Of a stretch of 64,000 nt of DNA, positions 53,981 to 63,872 are shown piece by piece (the first letter of the stretch is position 1; every line of letters begins with the position of its first letter). The notes beneath the pieces are model-generated. The model was not told the DNA's origin and searched no databases. It was given only the letters and a program-made list of their open reading frames with translations. The stretch is from Liolophura sinensis. Taxonomy: Eukaryota; Mollusca; Polyplacophora; Chitonida; Chitonidae. The DNA is taken from positions 31,377,732-31,441,731 of the forward strand of contig NC_088304.1 of assembly GCF_032854445.1 (NCBI RefSeq), given 5' to 3'. Made by a program: the position numbers and the translations under genes.

Positions 53981-54399
53981 TCTATTAGTAACCGGGGGCC
54001 TCCGTGGCTCAGTTGGTTAGCGCGCTAGCGCAGCGCAATGGCCCAGGAGTCTCTCACCATTGCGGTCACTGTGAGTTCAAGTCCACCTCATGCTGGCTTC
54101 CTCTCCGGCCGTACGTGGGAAGGTCTTCCAGCAACTTGCGGATGATCGTGGGTTTTCCCCCGGGCTGTGCCCGGTTTCCTCCCACCATAATACTGGCCGC
54201 CGTCGTATAAGTGAAATATTCTTGAGTACGGCGTAAAACACCAATCAAAAAAAAAAAAAAAAAATTCAGTGAAATGCATTTACACTAATTTTCGTGAGAC
54301 CACTATGGACTTTGCTACTGAACAATTTCAGTAAAGTCATGTAGTGAAATAGTCTTAGTGTTTTACGGCGTAAAACACCAATCAAATCTATTGGTAACC
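53981..54399 (+). mobile_element. SINE carrying an 81-bp transduced 3' flank
   Basis: The SINE (53994-54264) is followed by 81 bases (54265-54345) identical to the flank of the SINE at 52701, then a second SINE tail (TTTTACGGCGTAAAACACCA, ATCAAA). Target duplications TCTATTAGTAACC (53981-53993) and TCTATTGGTAACC (54387-54399) enclose the whole composite. Confidence 0.85.
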
Positions 54400-54615
54400 G
54401 TGTAACCAATTTACCCTGCGAAAGACCCATCCAAATTCAGTGCTGAAGACCGATGGATAGGTTAATCGCTTCAGCGATGTGACGTCTCCAACAAGGGAGG
54501 TAACCTAATCAGCAGACACATTTGGCGTCATCTGCAGGACGAGAAAGTATGTGTACACCGTTATTGTCCAGTGAAAAGTGGAGTATTCTGTCTGATGCGC
54601 TATAATTGTTTTCTG
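54393..54615 (+). repeat. 220-bp dispersed repeat, copy 2
   Basis: GGTAACCGTGTAACCAATTT, CTGAAGACCGATGGATAGGT, GGGAGGTAACCTAATCAGCA, GTGTACACCGTTATTGTCCA and GTATTCTGTCTGATG align with 38655-38878. The SINE composite inserted at its 5' edge. Confidence 0.75.
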
Positions 54616-54912
54616 CTTCTGGTGAAGATTGGAGGACAAATCATTTATGCACAGAAGATAATTTTACACGTGATGTTTGTAGTTTACGGTACACACATGT
54701 AAGACTTGGCAAATGGGTATTAATATCATCGGCATCATAAAAATTCAGTTCACTGCACTTTTCTTTTCCCACCAGAACGAATATAATTGTACATTTTGTA
54801 CATAGTTCTTTGTTTGAATAGATTGTTGTTTGTATGAATATTATCACATATGTGTTGTATAGAAATATAGACCTTTAATCAGGAACCGGATAAGTGAACT
54901 GGAATCTGTTAA

Positions 54913-55078
54913 ATATTTATTTTATTTATTTGATTGGTGTTTTTCGCCATACTCAAGAATATTTCACGTATACGACGGAGACCAGCATTGTGGAGGGAGG
55001 AAACGGCAGAGCCCGGGGCAACCTACGACCTTCCGCAAATTGCTGACAGACCTTCCCAAGTACGGTTGGAGAGGACAT
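54913..55078 (-). mobile_element. 5'-truncated SINE, reverse orientation
   Basis: TTTATTTGATTGGTGTTTTT, CGCCATACTCAAGAATATTT, CACGTATACGACGG, CCAGCATTGTGGAGGGAGGA and GGCAGAGCCCGGGG are the SINE body reversed. Confidence 0.85.
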
Positions 55079-55179
55079 ATATTTGAAGCAATACAGTAAG
55101 AGATATAGCTAAGGCATCAGGTAATGTTTGCCCATAAATCACTTAAATACCTGGACTTATGTTGATAACCCCCCTCCCA

Positions 55180-55280
55180 TCCCTGCCCGGTGTCCTCCCA
55201 CCATAATGCTGGTCGCCATCGTAAAAGTGAAATATTGTTGATTACGGCGTAAAACACCAATTAAATAAATAAATAAATAT
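55180..55280 (+). mobile_element. 5'-truncated SINE
   Basis: CCCTGCCCGGTGTCCTCCCA, CCATAATGCTGGTCGCCATC, GTAAAAGTGAAATATTGTTG, ATTACGGCGTAAAACACCAA and (AAATA)n. Confidence 0.88.
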
Positions 55281-55649
55281 GTTGACAAATTGGAGTTCAA
55301 ATCCACGTTCTGCTTTGGGAGTGGCATTTTTTTCACTTGGGTTTTTTTATGTGTCCTTCAACAAATTAATGCTGTTCAGAACATGTTTAATAAGGCAAGG
55401 AAACATGATGCCCTGTTAAAAAAAGGAGGGAAACAAAACAAACTAGATAAATACAATAAATTATGTTTTAATAATGACAGCCAATAACACAACCATTTTG
55501 ACAACAAAGGGACAATGATAGACCGTCAGGATGAGGGAACAATGTACGAATCTCGTCGTGATGTATGCGTGGAGATTTTTAAAAAATTTTTTCAGTAGCC
55601 TCAATTTCCGAAGGAAATAATAAACGTTATGTTCGTATATTTTTTAACC

Positions 55650-55655
55650 TTTATT
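55650..55655 (-). terminator. Polyadenylation signal of the neuropeptide gene
   Basis: AATAAA on the minus strand lies about 120 bases after the stop at 55774 and is followed by a T-rich stretch. Confidence 0.65.
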
Positions 55656-55773
55656 TGGAAAATCTCACAGAAGCTTTTATCATCTTAAGTAGTAAATGGT
55701 AAATATCACACAAGTGTTTGAAAATCGTTAGCTCCGCCTTTTAAATTGCTTGAAAGAAATCGCTTGAAATTGT

Positions 55774-56597
55774 TCAACCCAATTTGTAACCTCCACCCAG
55801 TACATTGCCGAAGAGTCGCTTAGCCATTGATATAGCACCCTTCATCACACGTCCGTCATCTTGGAATCCGGCCTTGTTTCTACCATTGCCCAAATTGCTG
55901 GATAGAATTGCCCGGTAGATAGTGCTGAGGGCGTTCGCGGAATTATCCCTTTTGCCAAAATTAAACCCTTTGTTGAAGAGATTTCCCCAGGGGCGTTTTG
56001 CCATTTCCAGACCCTCATTTCTGGCAGAGATGGGCTCCGCTTGTTCTCTCTCGTCACTGCGTTTGCCGAACTTGTATCCCCCGCCCAACACTCCTCCGAA
56101 CCCGCGTTTGCCGAACTTGTATCCACCTCCCAAGACTCCTCCGAACCCGCGTTTACCGAACTTGTATCCTCCGCCGAGGACGCCACCGTATCCTCTTTTC
56201 CCGAATTTATACCCGCCTCCTAAGATATTTCCATACTGCCTCTTTTCCTCCTTGCTTATTTCATCCTCGTACTCTCGCTCGTCGACATCGGCGCGATGGC
56301 CGAACAGGGGTTCATAGTTCTCCTTGTGTCCGAGTTTAAATCCGTCGTCAAAAATATTCTGATAAATATTGGACGGAAGGGCGCTATCCTCTTCTGGGAT
56401 GATTTCACTCTCTTCTTCTTGCAGTTCGCTTCGTTTTCCCAGCCCCTTCATGTTAAACAAGCTTCCGAAAGGGCGTTTGTCTAATGGCGCAAATCGGCCA
56501 CCGTATTCTTGGTCTCCGGGAAATCCCACAGCGGGCGCCAGGACGTTTCTTACGGAACGCCTAGGACGGGGATCTGTCAACCGACCTGCTCTGATAC
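55774..56597 (-). CDS. Neuropeptide precursor with seven amidated GGGYKF-type peptides (3' coding exon)
   Basis: An 824-base terminal exon starts at a strong acceptor (CTTTTTTTCTCCCTTTTCAG, then GTATCAGAG) and ends at TGA. There is no ATG at its start; the first base pair completes a codon split in phase 1, so the signal peptide lies in an upstream exon. Products between KR sites with C-terminal Gly amide donors: PFGSLFNMKGL, QYGNILGGGYKF (pyroGlu possible), GYGGVLGGGYKF, GFGGVLGGGYKF twice, PWGNLFNKGFNF and the C-terminal LFGNVLGGGYKL, whose Gly is directly followed by the stop. An eighth, degenerate copy (QNIFDDGFKLGHK) has lost its dibasic site. Spacers are acidic (ELQEEESEIIPEE, REYEDEISKEEK), as in secreted prohormones. 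I do not recognise the peptide family; KF-amide endings are not those of FMRFamide or allatostatin A. Secretory granule processing by PC2/PAM is inferred. Confidence 0.92.
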
Positions 56598-57326
56598 CTG
56601 AAAAGGGAGAAAAAAAGACGGAAATGTATTCACAGTTTCGAGCACCCGGGTTCCTGGCAAGGAGCGGGGGGTGATAAAAAACATGGAGCGAAAGGCTGAT
56701 TTTTTGCTATTCTTGAAGTTTAAAGCACTAAAGAACACTGAAACAATGTGCTGATGATTGTCTCAGAGCAGCCGTGACATCGCAGCAAAACTGTGAATTA
56801 CTTGCATCGAAGATTCAAAAGACTTTGTGTGCCACGTGAAAGGTAGGGGTTTTCAGTAATCCGTAAAAATATTTCATACTGTCGTATAACAGACCTATAG
56901 ATATGTGGTGAAAGAGGCTGTGTTTGCGGAACCGTTCGAAAGTTTATCTTTGGGCATATAAACGTCGCGTGTGCCAGAAATACCAGCGGCTCACGTGGAC
57001 AGGCAAGTAACAAAACGAAGATTTTCTTAATAAATCACACTTGAAATCTGATACACATGTTCAGGGAAACAAACACCGGCCTGTATACAGAATTGTACTT
57101 TGAGCAATATGATTGTAAAATGGCGTCACTCCCTGTACCGTGCTCTCCATGTTCGTGCATGCAATAGGGCAATAAGCGGCCAAAGACCCTTGTGTGAACT
57201 ATTGCGCAGTCTAACGTACGTTGAAAACCACCTGTCTTCCACCAGTATGGGGTACAAATCCACACACGTCACTGGTGGGAAAATTAGTCATGTGCCAAAG
57301 GTGGTAGGGGCGTGTAAATTGCTACT

Positions 57327-57610
57327 ACTTATGCATTTACCTTAACAGTTAGAAAAAAAACCCTGACTGAGGTAAATTGACAAGAGGCTGTATTTCACCG
57401 GTTATGTGTGACCATTTGCCAGCTATCACACTGTCGTCGCAGCTCGGGGCCCGGTTTCACCAAGCACTCTTAACGTTACGTTCACCTAACTACCAGGGCA
57501 ACCAGTAGGCTACTGCAGGCATTACGTCGTCATGAGGTTAAGAGGAGGTAAGGTTAAGAGAGCTTCGTGAAACTGAACCCTGGCCTTACTATCTGTGCTG
57601 TAAGTCTTAA
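57327..57610 (+). repeat. Duplicated segment, unexpanded copy
   Basis: CTACTACTTATGCATTTACC, AACAGTTAGAA, CTGACTGAGGTAAATTGACA, AGAGGCTGTATTTCACCGGT, CCATTTGCCAGCTATCACAC and TGTCGTCGC match 61451-61575. One 48-bp monomer follows, split by the palindromic element at 57447; its second half TGGCCTTACTATCTGTGCTG resumes at 57581. Confidence 0.85.
57447..57580. mobile_element. 134-bp palindromic element inserted in a 48-bp monomer
   Basis: Arms GGGCCCGGTTTCACCAAGCA, CTCTTAAC and GTTAAGAGAGCTTCGTGAAA, CTGAACCC are inverted with five or so mismatches. The core GTCGTCATGAGGTTAAG is the inverse of the core at 19480. Flanks CGG and TGG may be a 3-bp target duplication with one change. Confidence 0.8.
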
Positions 57611-59249
57611 AGTATAATTATCTAGCATGTTAATATATAGAATAGATTGATTCCTGTAGTTAAACAGCGATTTGCCCTTATATCAAGGGGGCCAACCTCA
57701 CCAGTTATTTGCCATCTAAATTACGCTGACAGGTAGATTGATATTACCTTAGCATCGGTGTCTGAATTAAATTTGGAAGTCTAAGCATTGATGATGAGTT
57801 ACTTATACGCTGATATAATTAAGCATCAATGTTAACATCCCCGTCTTTAGTGATAAAACTGCCGTTTTTGTTACCGGTGGGGAGAGGGATAGACAAAACA
57901 GGAGCGGATTTTCCTTAATAAACATTGTCAAGGTAATTATTTCGTCCAGCTAAGAAACTTGATCTTGTCCGGGGCGTGTAAATGCTGCCATTTACAGAAA
58001 ACATTGCTTACATGTTTTACATGAAACCACATCGGTAATAGTTTGTATACCCATGCGTTTTCTTGCGACTCATTTGACAAGTGACATCGCTCGGGTTACA
58101 CATTTAGATCGACCACAGAGGGAAAACCCCCAAAAAGCGACATAAAAAGGACCTGTGTATTATCAGGAATGATTAATCGAATCTAAACCAAAATGTAAAC
58201 ACACAGAAAGAGTGTATTCACCTCTAACTATATATGACTACAGTCAAAAAATGAATCTACTAAGTTTATTCAGATGTCCGCGTGATGCTAGGATGTATTC
58301 TGTTATTACAGCATAACACTGGATCATATTCAACATAATATCCTGTTAGTCTAATGGAATCTTTATGCTGAATTAATACGATTATTATATTTAACACAAT
58401 AATCTACTGCAATAGCAGAATATATTCTAGCATCACCCAGACAACGAACTTACTGTTAAATTTAACTGATTACTTGTTTGAGGGTATAGGAACGGCAATG
58501 CTCATAAAGGATCACAACAGGTGACTTTACAAAGTTGTAAAACGATAAAAGAAAGTTCAACAAAATACCAGTTCAGGTGTAATGCGTGGTCTTTTCAAGG
58601 CAAGGTACAATTTGCTGTGTGGTTATACGTTTAGTGCCGCCATTTCACGTTTAATCCTAACAATTAAAGACTTGTTTTATCCGATTTTCTGGACGAGAAT
58701 AAAAGATATGTGCAATTCATGGGATATTGTTTGCCCATCGTCTCGTACACACGTTCTTGTCCCTACTCACTTTGTATACATGTAACACTATTGATTTAGC
58801 TGTTGCTGTTTAAAGCGAACACTGAGCAATTCCGCCCAGTCTGTGATTAGGAAAACGTGATAGGGGGGTTAAATATTCATCGAGTTGGACTAGCGACAGC
58901 TTACACACGCTTGTCCCGCGGTAAAATGCGGGAGTTGGCCCGGATTTAACATGGACAACCGAAATTCCCTCGAAATGATGAGAGCAGACAAAAGCTGTAA
59001 CAGGCTTAATGGACATTTACGCGTTAAGGCGTCGACGAGAAAAACAGATTTTACGAGAACCGTCAATCGGGTCCATCTGAGAAATGTGCCAAGATGACAA
59101 AAGGCGTTCCAAGTGCTCATCATACATCTTATTTAACTATTCGGGCATTAAAACCACGATGTGCTGAAGAACCAATACGATTTTTACATTGCTACCCTGT
59201 TTCCCCATGTTTATAAAGAGCTCTCACGTACAAGAGTTCCCTGCCCTCA

Positions 59250-59277
59250 ATGGGGGGTGGGGGGGGGGGGGGGGTAG
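59250..59277 (+). repeat. G-rich tract
   Basis: GGGGGGTGGGGGG... is about 27 bases of G with one T, then TAGGG. It can form a G-quadruplex and is prone to length error. Confidence 0.9.
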
Positions 59278-59389
59278 GGCGGCATCGGTACCGATCTTAA
59301 TTCGATCAGTAAGATGTTCATATCTGTACGTCACATGTCAGAAAGTTCTTCATTGACTTTTCAAACATCGGTGGTTTTTACCAGGCACT

Positions 59390-59436
59390 TTGATTTCCTC
59401 CACCCATAGTGCGCAGAACAATCAAATAAATAAATA
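59390..59436 (+). mobile_element. SINE tail remnant
   Basis: GATTTCCTCCACCCATAGTG then CAGAACAATCAAATAAATAA keeps only pieces of the SINE 3' end. Confidence 0.5.
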
Positions 59437-60076
59437 ATGTAATATAAGGCCATGCTGAATATACTGAGACCTGTATCGATGATCCAAGTATTGGATGGTT
59501 AGGTCTGAACACAAGTTATCCAATGAATAAGACGCTATGAATAGAAGCGGAACTTTAAGATCGTCTAGCTATAAAAGAAAGCGATTTCGATAAGGCTGAC
59601 CGACTCTAAAATTATGCTGAAAGCGATGTTTAACATGTGCGGAGGAAACGAAAAGTAAATTTTGGGTAATATATTCAAAAACATTGACAACCGCTAGTTA
59701 CACGTGACGGGTGTTGTAAGGTGGCACGTTTCGAAACAAAACCGGAGTTGCTTTTTGAATCAAGCTGACTTCAAGTTTAGGGACATTTTTTGAAAACTTG
59801 CCCGGTACACTTAAGCTAAACATTGAGTTATTGGCCTTTAGGGAAGCATGCTTATGTCGGCTTACACGTTTCTCTTTCTCAGACACGTAAACAAATAAGC
59901 TTTAACAGCACAATGTTGGGTATTTGTTCTTTTTTTTTCTTTTAAGGTCGAATCTGTGATGGCAAACCAGGTACTTGATCGTGAAACTACTACAACTGTT
60001 TTCATAACGTCGTTTGCACTCGCGAAGACGTTTTATGTAAACGCTAAACTCGTACAACTCATTTAAATAATTATCT

Positions 60077-60141
60077 GGGCCCAGTTTCACAAAGATGTCG
60101 CACACGTGCGATATCGCACGACGCTTTGTGAAACTTGACCC
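60077..60141. mobile_element. 65-bp hairpin element, family GGGCCGGTTTCA
   Basis: GGGCCCAGTTTCACAAAG and CTTTGTGAAACTTGACCC form the arms, with an inner GTGCGATATCGCAC palindrome. The termini match the larger elements at 19440 and 57447. Confidence 0.75.
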
Positions 60142-60796
60142 TGATGCATGCGTGTTTAAATGTTTAATGTGAATATTATCTTGTTTAAATATATCCAATA
60201 CAGATTGATGAAATTAAACTTTTACTTTACGGATAGAACTGAAACATCTTTTATTCAAATCTTAAAGATCTATGTACGGGTTTACATGTGAGATAACTTT
60301 ATATGCAGGGTGATGTCACTTCTCGCCTAATGCTGTGGTCACCTGGCGAACTGTCAGTCTAATGGCGGATGTCCCGACCACAAAACCAAGGCTTCAAAAT
60401 CCATGCATGCCGTGCATAAAATTGATTCATCAGATAGGCATGCTGGTACAGAAGAGAATAAGACTCTCCTCTTGTGTTGATCTTGCTCATTTCTGCCCAG
60501 GTGATAAGAGAGAAATTGACATTTCACTGCTTTTTCGTCTTTGGCAAATTGCCAGATAATTTCCTACCCGAGCCCTACTTGCTGGCTTGTAGTCTTCCGC
60601 GTGATCGGTTCCGGTAATTCCACGAATTCCACTCAATGTTTCCGAAACAAACATGTGGAAATCTGATTGCCTGAACTCGGCTTTGCGAACAAAGCTTGCA
60701 TTTGATAGAAATATTTTGTCTCGACATGTGATCAGCGCCTATGCAAAGAGAGCCATGGGGTCCTGATGATCGTTAAGATATAGGCCAATAGCGGTC

Positions 60797-60835
60797 GACG
60801 AATCCACATAATAATAATAATGATAATAATAGCGC
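60797..60835. repeat. ATA/ATT microsatellite
   Basis: ATAATAATAATAATGATAAT...; read on the minus strand it encodes a run of Leu/Ile that mimics a signal peptide. Confidence 0.85.
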
Positions 60836-61450
60836 GCCTAACAAAAGTAACAAAAGTAACAAAATAATAATGACAGGGAGCCGTGACATGGCGAAGTGCG
60901 TCTGAAACTTGCGGTTGGTGTCGGGTATATATACGGTTGTGCATTCGAATGTTTTTTGAAAACTGAAAGGACTGGTCAGAGAAAACAAGAAAAATGGGGG
61001 AATCTTGATATCGTGGTAATACACAATCCTAATGTAGCTGCAAAACCAGGGATAAACTCACAACAACCTCTACGAGCCTGTGGAATGCTTTACAGTCCAA
61101 AATGGCTGACAGTTCATAGCCTAACATTTTTACTTGGGAGGGATATCTACGTAGATAAGAAACCATCTTCATAATTCCACACAACCTTCGTGTTCATGAG
61201 GCGTTGACAATACACAGGGACCAGTGAGGCAAGTTAAGTCTCAGTTTTCCTTATTTCTTTCGTTCCAGTGTAATAAATAAGCATAAAATAATGTGTTGTG
61301 TACCTTCACGAAGAATGAAATTACAAAAGTTGACCGGAAATTTCACTGACTGGCTATAAAGCTTATCGATTGATAGCCAATGAAAACTGATATTTGAAGC
61401 TATCTCGAACAAACACGTCTTTTGGCATAATGAAAGCGTCTGGATAATTG

Positions 61451-62085
61451 CTACTACAATTTACGCATTTACATAAACAGTTAGAATAAAAGCCTGAGTG
61501 AGGTAAACTGACAAGAGGCCGTATTTCATCGGTTGCGTGTTGCCATTTGCCAGCTATCACACTGTCGTCGCTGCTCTGGTCTTACTCTCTGTGCTGTACG
61601 TCTATCACACTGTCGTCGCTGCTCTGGTCTTACTCTCTGTGCTGTACGTCTATCACACTGTCGTCGCTGCGCTGGTCTTACTCTCTGTGCTGTACGTCTA
61701 TCACACTGTCGTCGCTGCGCTGGTCTTACTCTCTGTGCTGTACGTCTATCACACTGTCGTCGCTGCGCTGGTCTTACTCTCTGTGCTGTACGTCTATCAC
61801 ACTGTCGTCGCTGCTCTGGTCTTACTCTCTGTGCTGTACGTCTATCACACTGTCGTCGCTGCTCTGGTCTTACTCTCTGTGCTGTACGTCTATCACACTG
61901 TCGTCACTGCGCTGGTCTTACTCTCTGTGCTGTACGTTTATCACACTGTCGTCGCTACGCTGGTCTTACTCTCTGTGCTGTACGTCTATCACACTGTCGT
62001 CGCTGCTCTGGTCTTACTCTCTGTGCTGTACGTCTATCACACTGTCGTCGCTGCGCTGGTCTTACTCTCTGTGCTGTAGTCGTAT
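61451..62085 (+). repeat. Duplicated segment with 48-bp minisatellite, eleven copies
   Basis: The segment to 61575 matches 57327-57440. The 48-bp unit CTATCACACTGTCGTCGCTG, CTCTGGTCTTACTCTCTGTG, CTGTACGT is then repeated about eleven times with very few changes. Because 48 is a multiple of three, all three + frames stay open for 180-195 codons. One reads YHTVVAALVLLSVLYV repeatedly but has no ATG. Confidence 0.95.
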
Positions 62086-63126
62086 TATGAACAATCATAC
62101 AAGGGCCTTATTTATCCAAATTCCAAAGTGTTAAGCAGAATCGTATTAATTCTCACGCGTATCTCTGACTTATTTACACTTTCCACATTATCACGTTAGC
62201 TCGATGGTTTTCAGGTGTGGCCCACCTGTTCACTTCACAAAAATCCATTATCACTCAACATTAACAGCTCGAGACTTGTTAATATCTAGCAAACCTAAGC
62301 ACTCCAATCTGTTAATTTTATTGTTTCGACATTGGAAATGTGCGGGGTACTCGGCAGGACACGCGCGCTTTGGTGTCGCTCTGCCTGTGAGGGAAGCACA
62401 CCTGCTGGGATGCAGGTGTAGACATTTGTCAAGTTTAGAGCAACCCTATCAATATTAAGTGCGGTTCGAGTAAAACCAGTCATGAGCGAATTCCGTAATG
62501 GTTTTATAATCCTGCACGCGTTTTACTTATTAACATCTTGCTAATTAATGATTAACGAGCGTTAATTGTAAAATCTTCTCATTAAACAACGATAGAATTA
62601 TGGATGTTGCTGAATGAATGGCAGCCATTTTGAGTTCCGCTGAAACATCCGTTTGGATATACGTGTAAAAGAATATATACTGCACGTGGACAAAGTACGA
62701 GTTCGCAAAAGGGTGACTGCAATATATTATATTATATTTTCTCTGCATAAACCAGTCGAATCAGAAAGGCATTAAATGATAATGATCAGTACAAGTCTGA
62801 AACATATATTCAAACTATTTCCATTATTTTCGCTTTCTTTTCATAAGAAAAGGATATTGCACAGTGAATTATTTCTACCTTTCACGAGAACAATATTTAT
62901 GCTATTCAAGCTTCACTGTGCAATATTCTATTTATTATTTATATCCTGACATTTTCCCTACATGTATATAAATGTGTATCAGTTTGTCTGTTGCATTTTG
63001 CAATTTCGTTCACATCCGCGCTGACAAAACCTTTTTACACTTTTAAACGCTGTCTGTAAGTAATTATACATTCTACAAAGGTACTTAATGCTAATGCAAT
63101 ATAGGTATGTACGTAAATTAAGCACA

Positions 63127-63240
63127 TGAAGAATTTCCACCTCTTTTTTTGGCGAACTATATATATTGCGCGGAAGTGCACGGCCTTGTGATGCGTGACG
63201 TAGGAATGTTAAAGTCAGCTTGCTGAGCTCGGATTGGAAC
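63127..63240 (-). promoter_or_regulatory. Candidate promoter: CCAAT, CRE-like site, TATA box
   Basis: On the minus strand in order: CCAAT (63237-63233), TACGTCA (63202-63196, a cAMP-response half site and more), and TATATATA (63166-63159). The expected start site is near 63133. The first ATG downstream is at 63127. The spacing is that of an ordinary RNA polymerase II promoter facing the neuropeptide exon 6.5 kb away. Whether it drives that gene is inference. Confidence 0.45.
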
Positions 63241-63829
63241 GTCATAAATCAAAGTAGAGACCTGTATTTGGAAGTTCAACTTGTAACTTGCAACTTCAAA
63301 CTAGAATAGATAAACTAATTCAGATTTGAGCTCAGAAGTTCGGAGTTACAACTTGTAACCTCTATCTAAAGGTCTCTCTAATGTTTCTTCTTTGACGTGA
63401 TGGCGTCTGGGTGTGCAATAACAAAAGTGATATCTGACTGAGCCAGTGAGATATCACTTTTATCTGTGAAGGAAATCCTAACATTTCATCTTTATATAAA
63501 TAATAAATGCATGTATATCTGATGTCCGCGAAGAGCTCACAATCGTAATGCATGGTAGTGTATCTGTATACGAAAAGAAATTTTTTCCATGCAGAATTAA
63601 GATAAAAACAATGCCCATGGTAAAGACAAATCTATACAGGGCGTGATTTATTCATTGAAAATGTCGTCTCCATGGACAACAGCAATAGATCAGTTTCACA
63701 TTCTCCACGCGGCATGCGTGCTACTGAAGTTAAATTGCGACTTGACTTTGTCAAGTGCGTGTTATACAGGCCAAGTTCGGTGGGTTACATTTTTGTCAAA
63801 ACGCAAACATGACTGTATAGTCATATAAT

Positions 63830-63872
63830 TGAAGGATTCTCAGTACAGAGTTAAATACCAATCAAATACAGC
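63830..63872 (+). mobile_element. SINE tail remnant
   Basis: GGATTCTCAGTACAGAGTTA then AATACCAATCAAATACA is a decayed SINE 3' end. Confidence 0.45.

Larger units (their letters stand above)
51196..55773. other. Spacer between TIMM22 and the convergent neuropeptide gene
   Basis: The spacer holds five or six SINE copies and a dispersed repeat, listed separately. The first AATAAA after the TIMM22 stop that I see is at about 52384. The remaining stretches (51200-51650, 51900-52690, 53055-53980, 54616-54910, 55285-55600) show nothing I can support. Confidence 0.6.

Noticed and set aside
55845-56674. Several open frames on + and in another minus frame over the neuropeptide exon
   Set aside because: They are shadows of a GC-richer, repetitive coding exon; only the minus frame ending at 55774 has KR sites and acidic spacers.
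60773-61024. Signal-peptide-like minus frame MSRLPVIIILLLLLL as the missing neuropeptide exon
   Set aside because: The hydrophobic run comes from an ATT microsatellite and I see no good phase-1 donor to join the acceptor at 56597.
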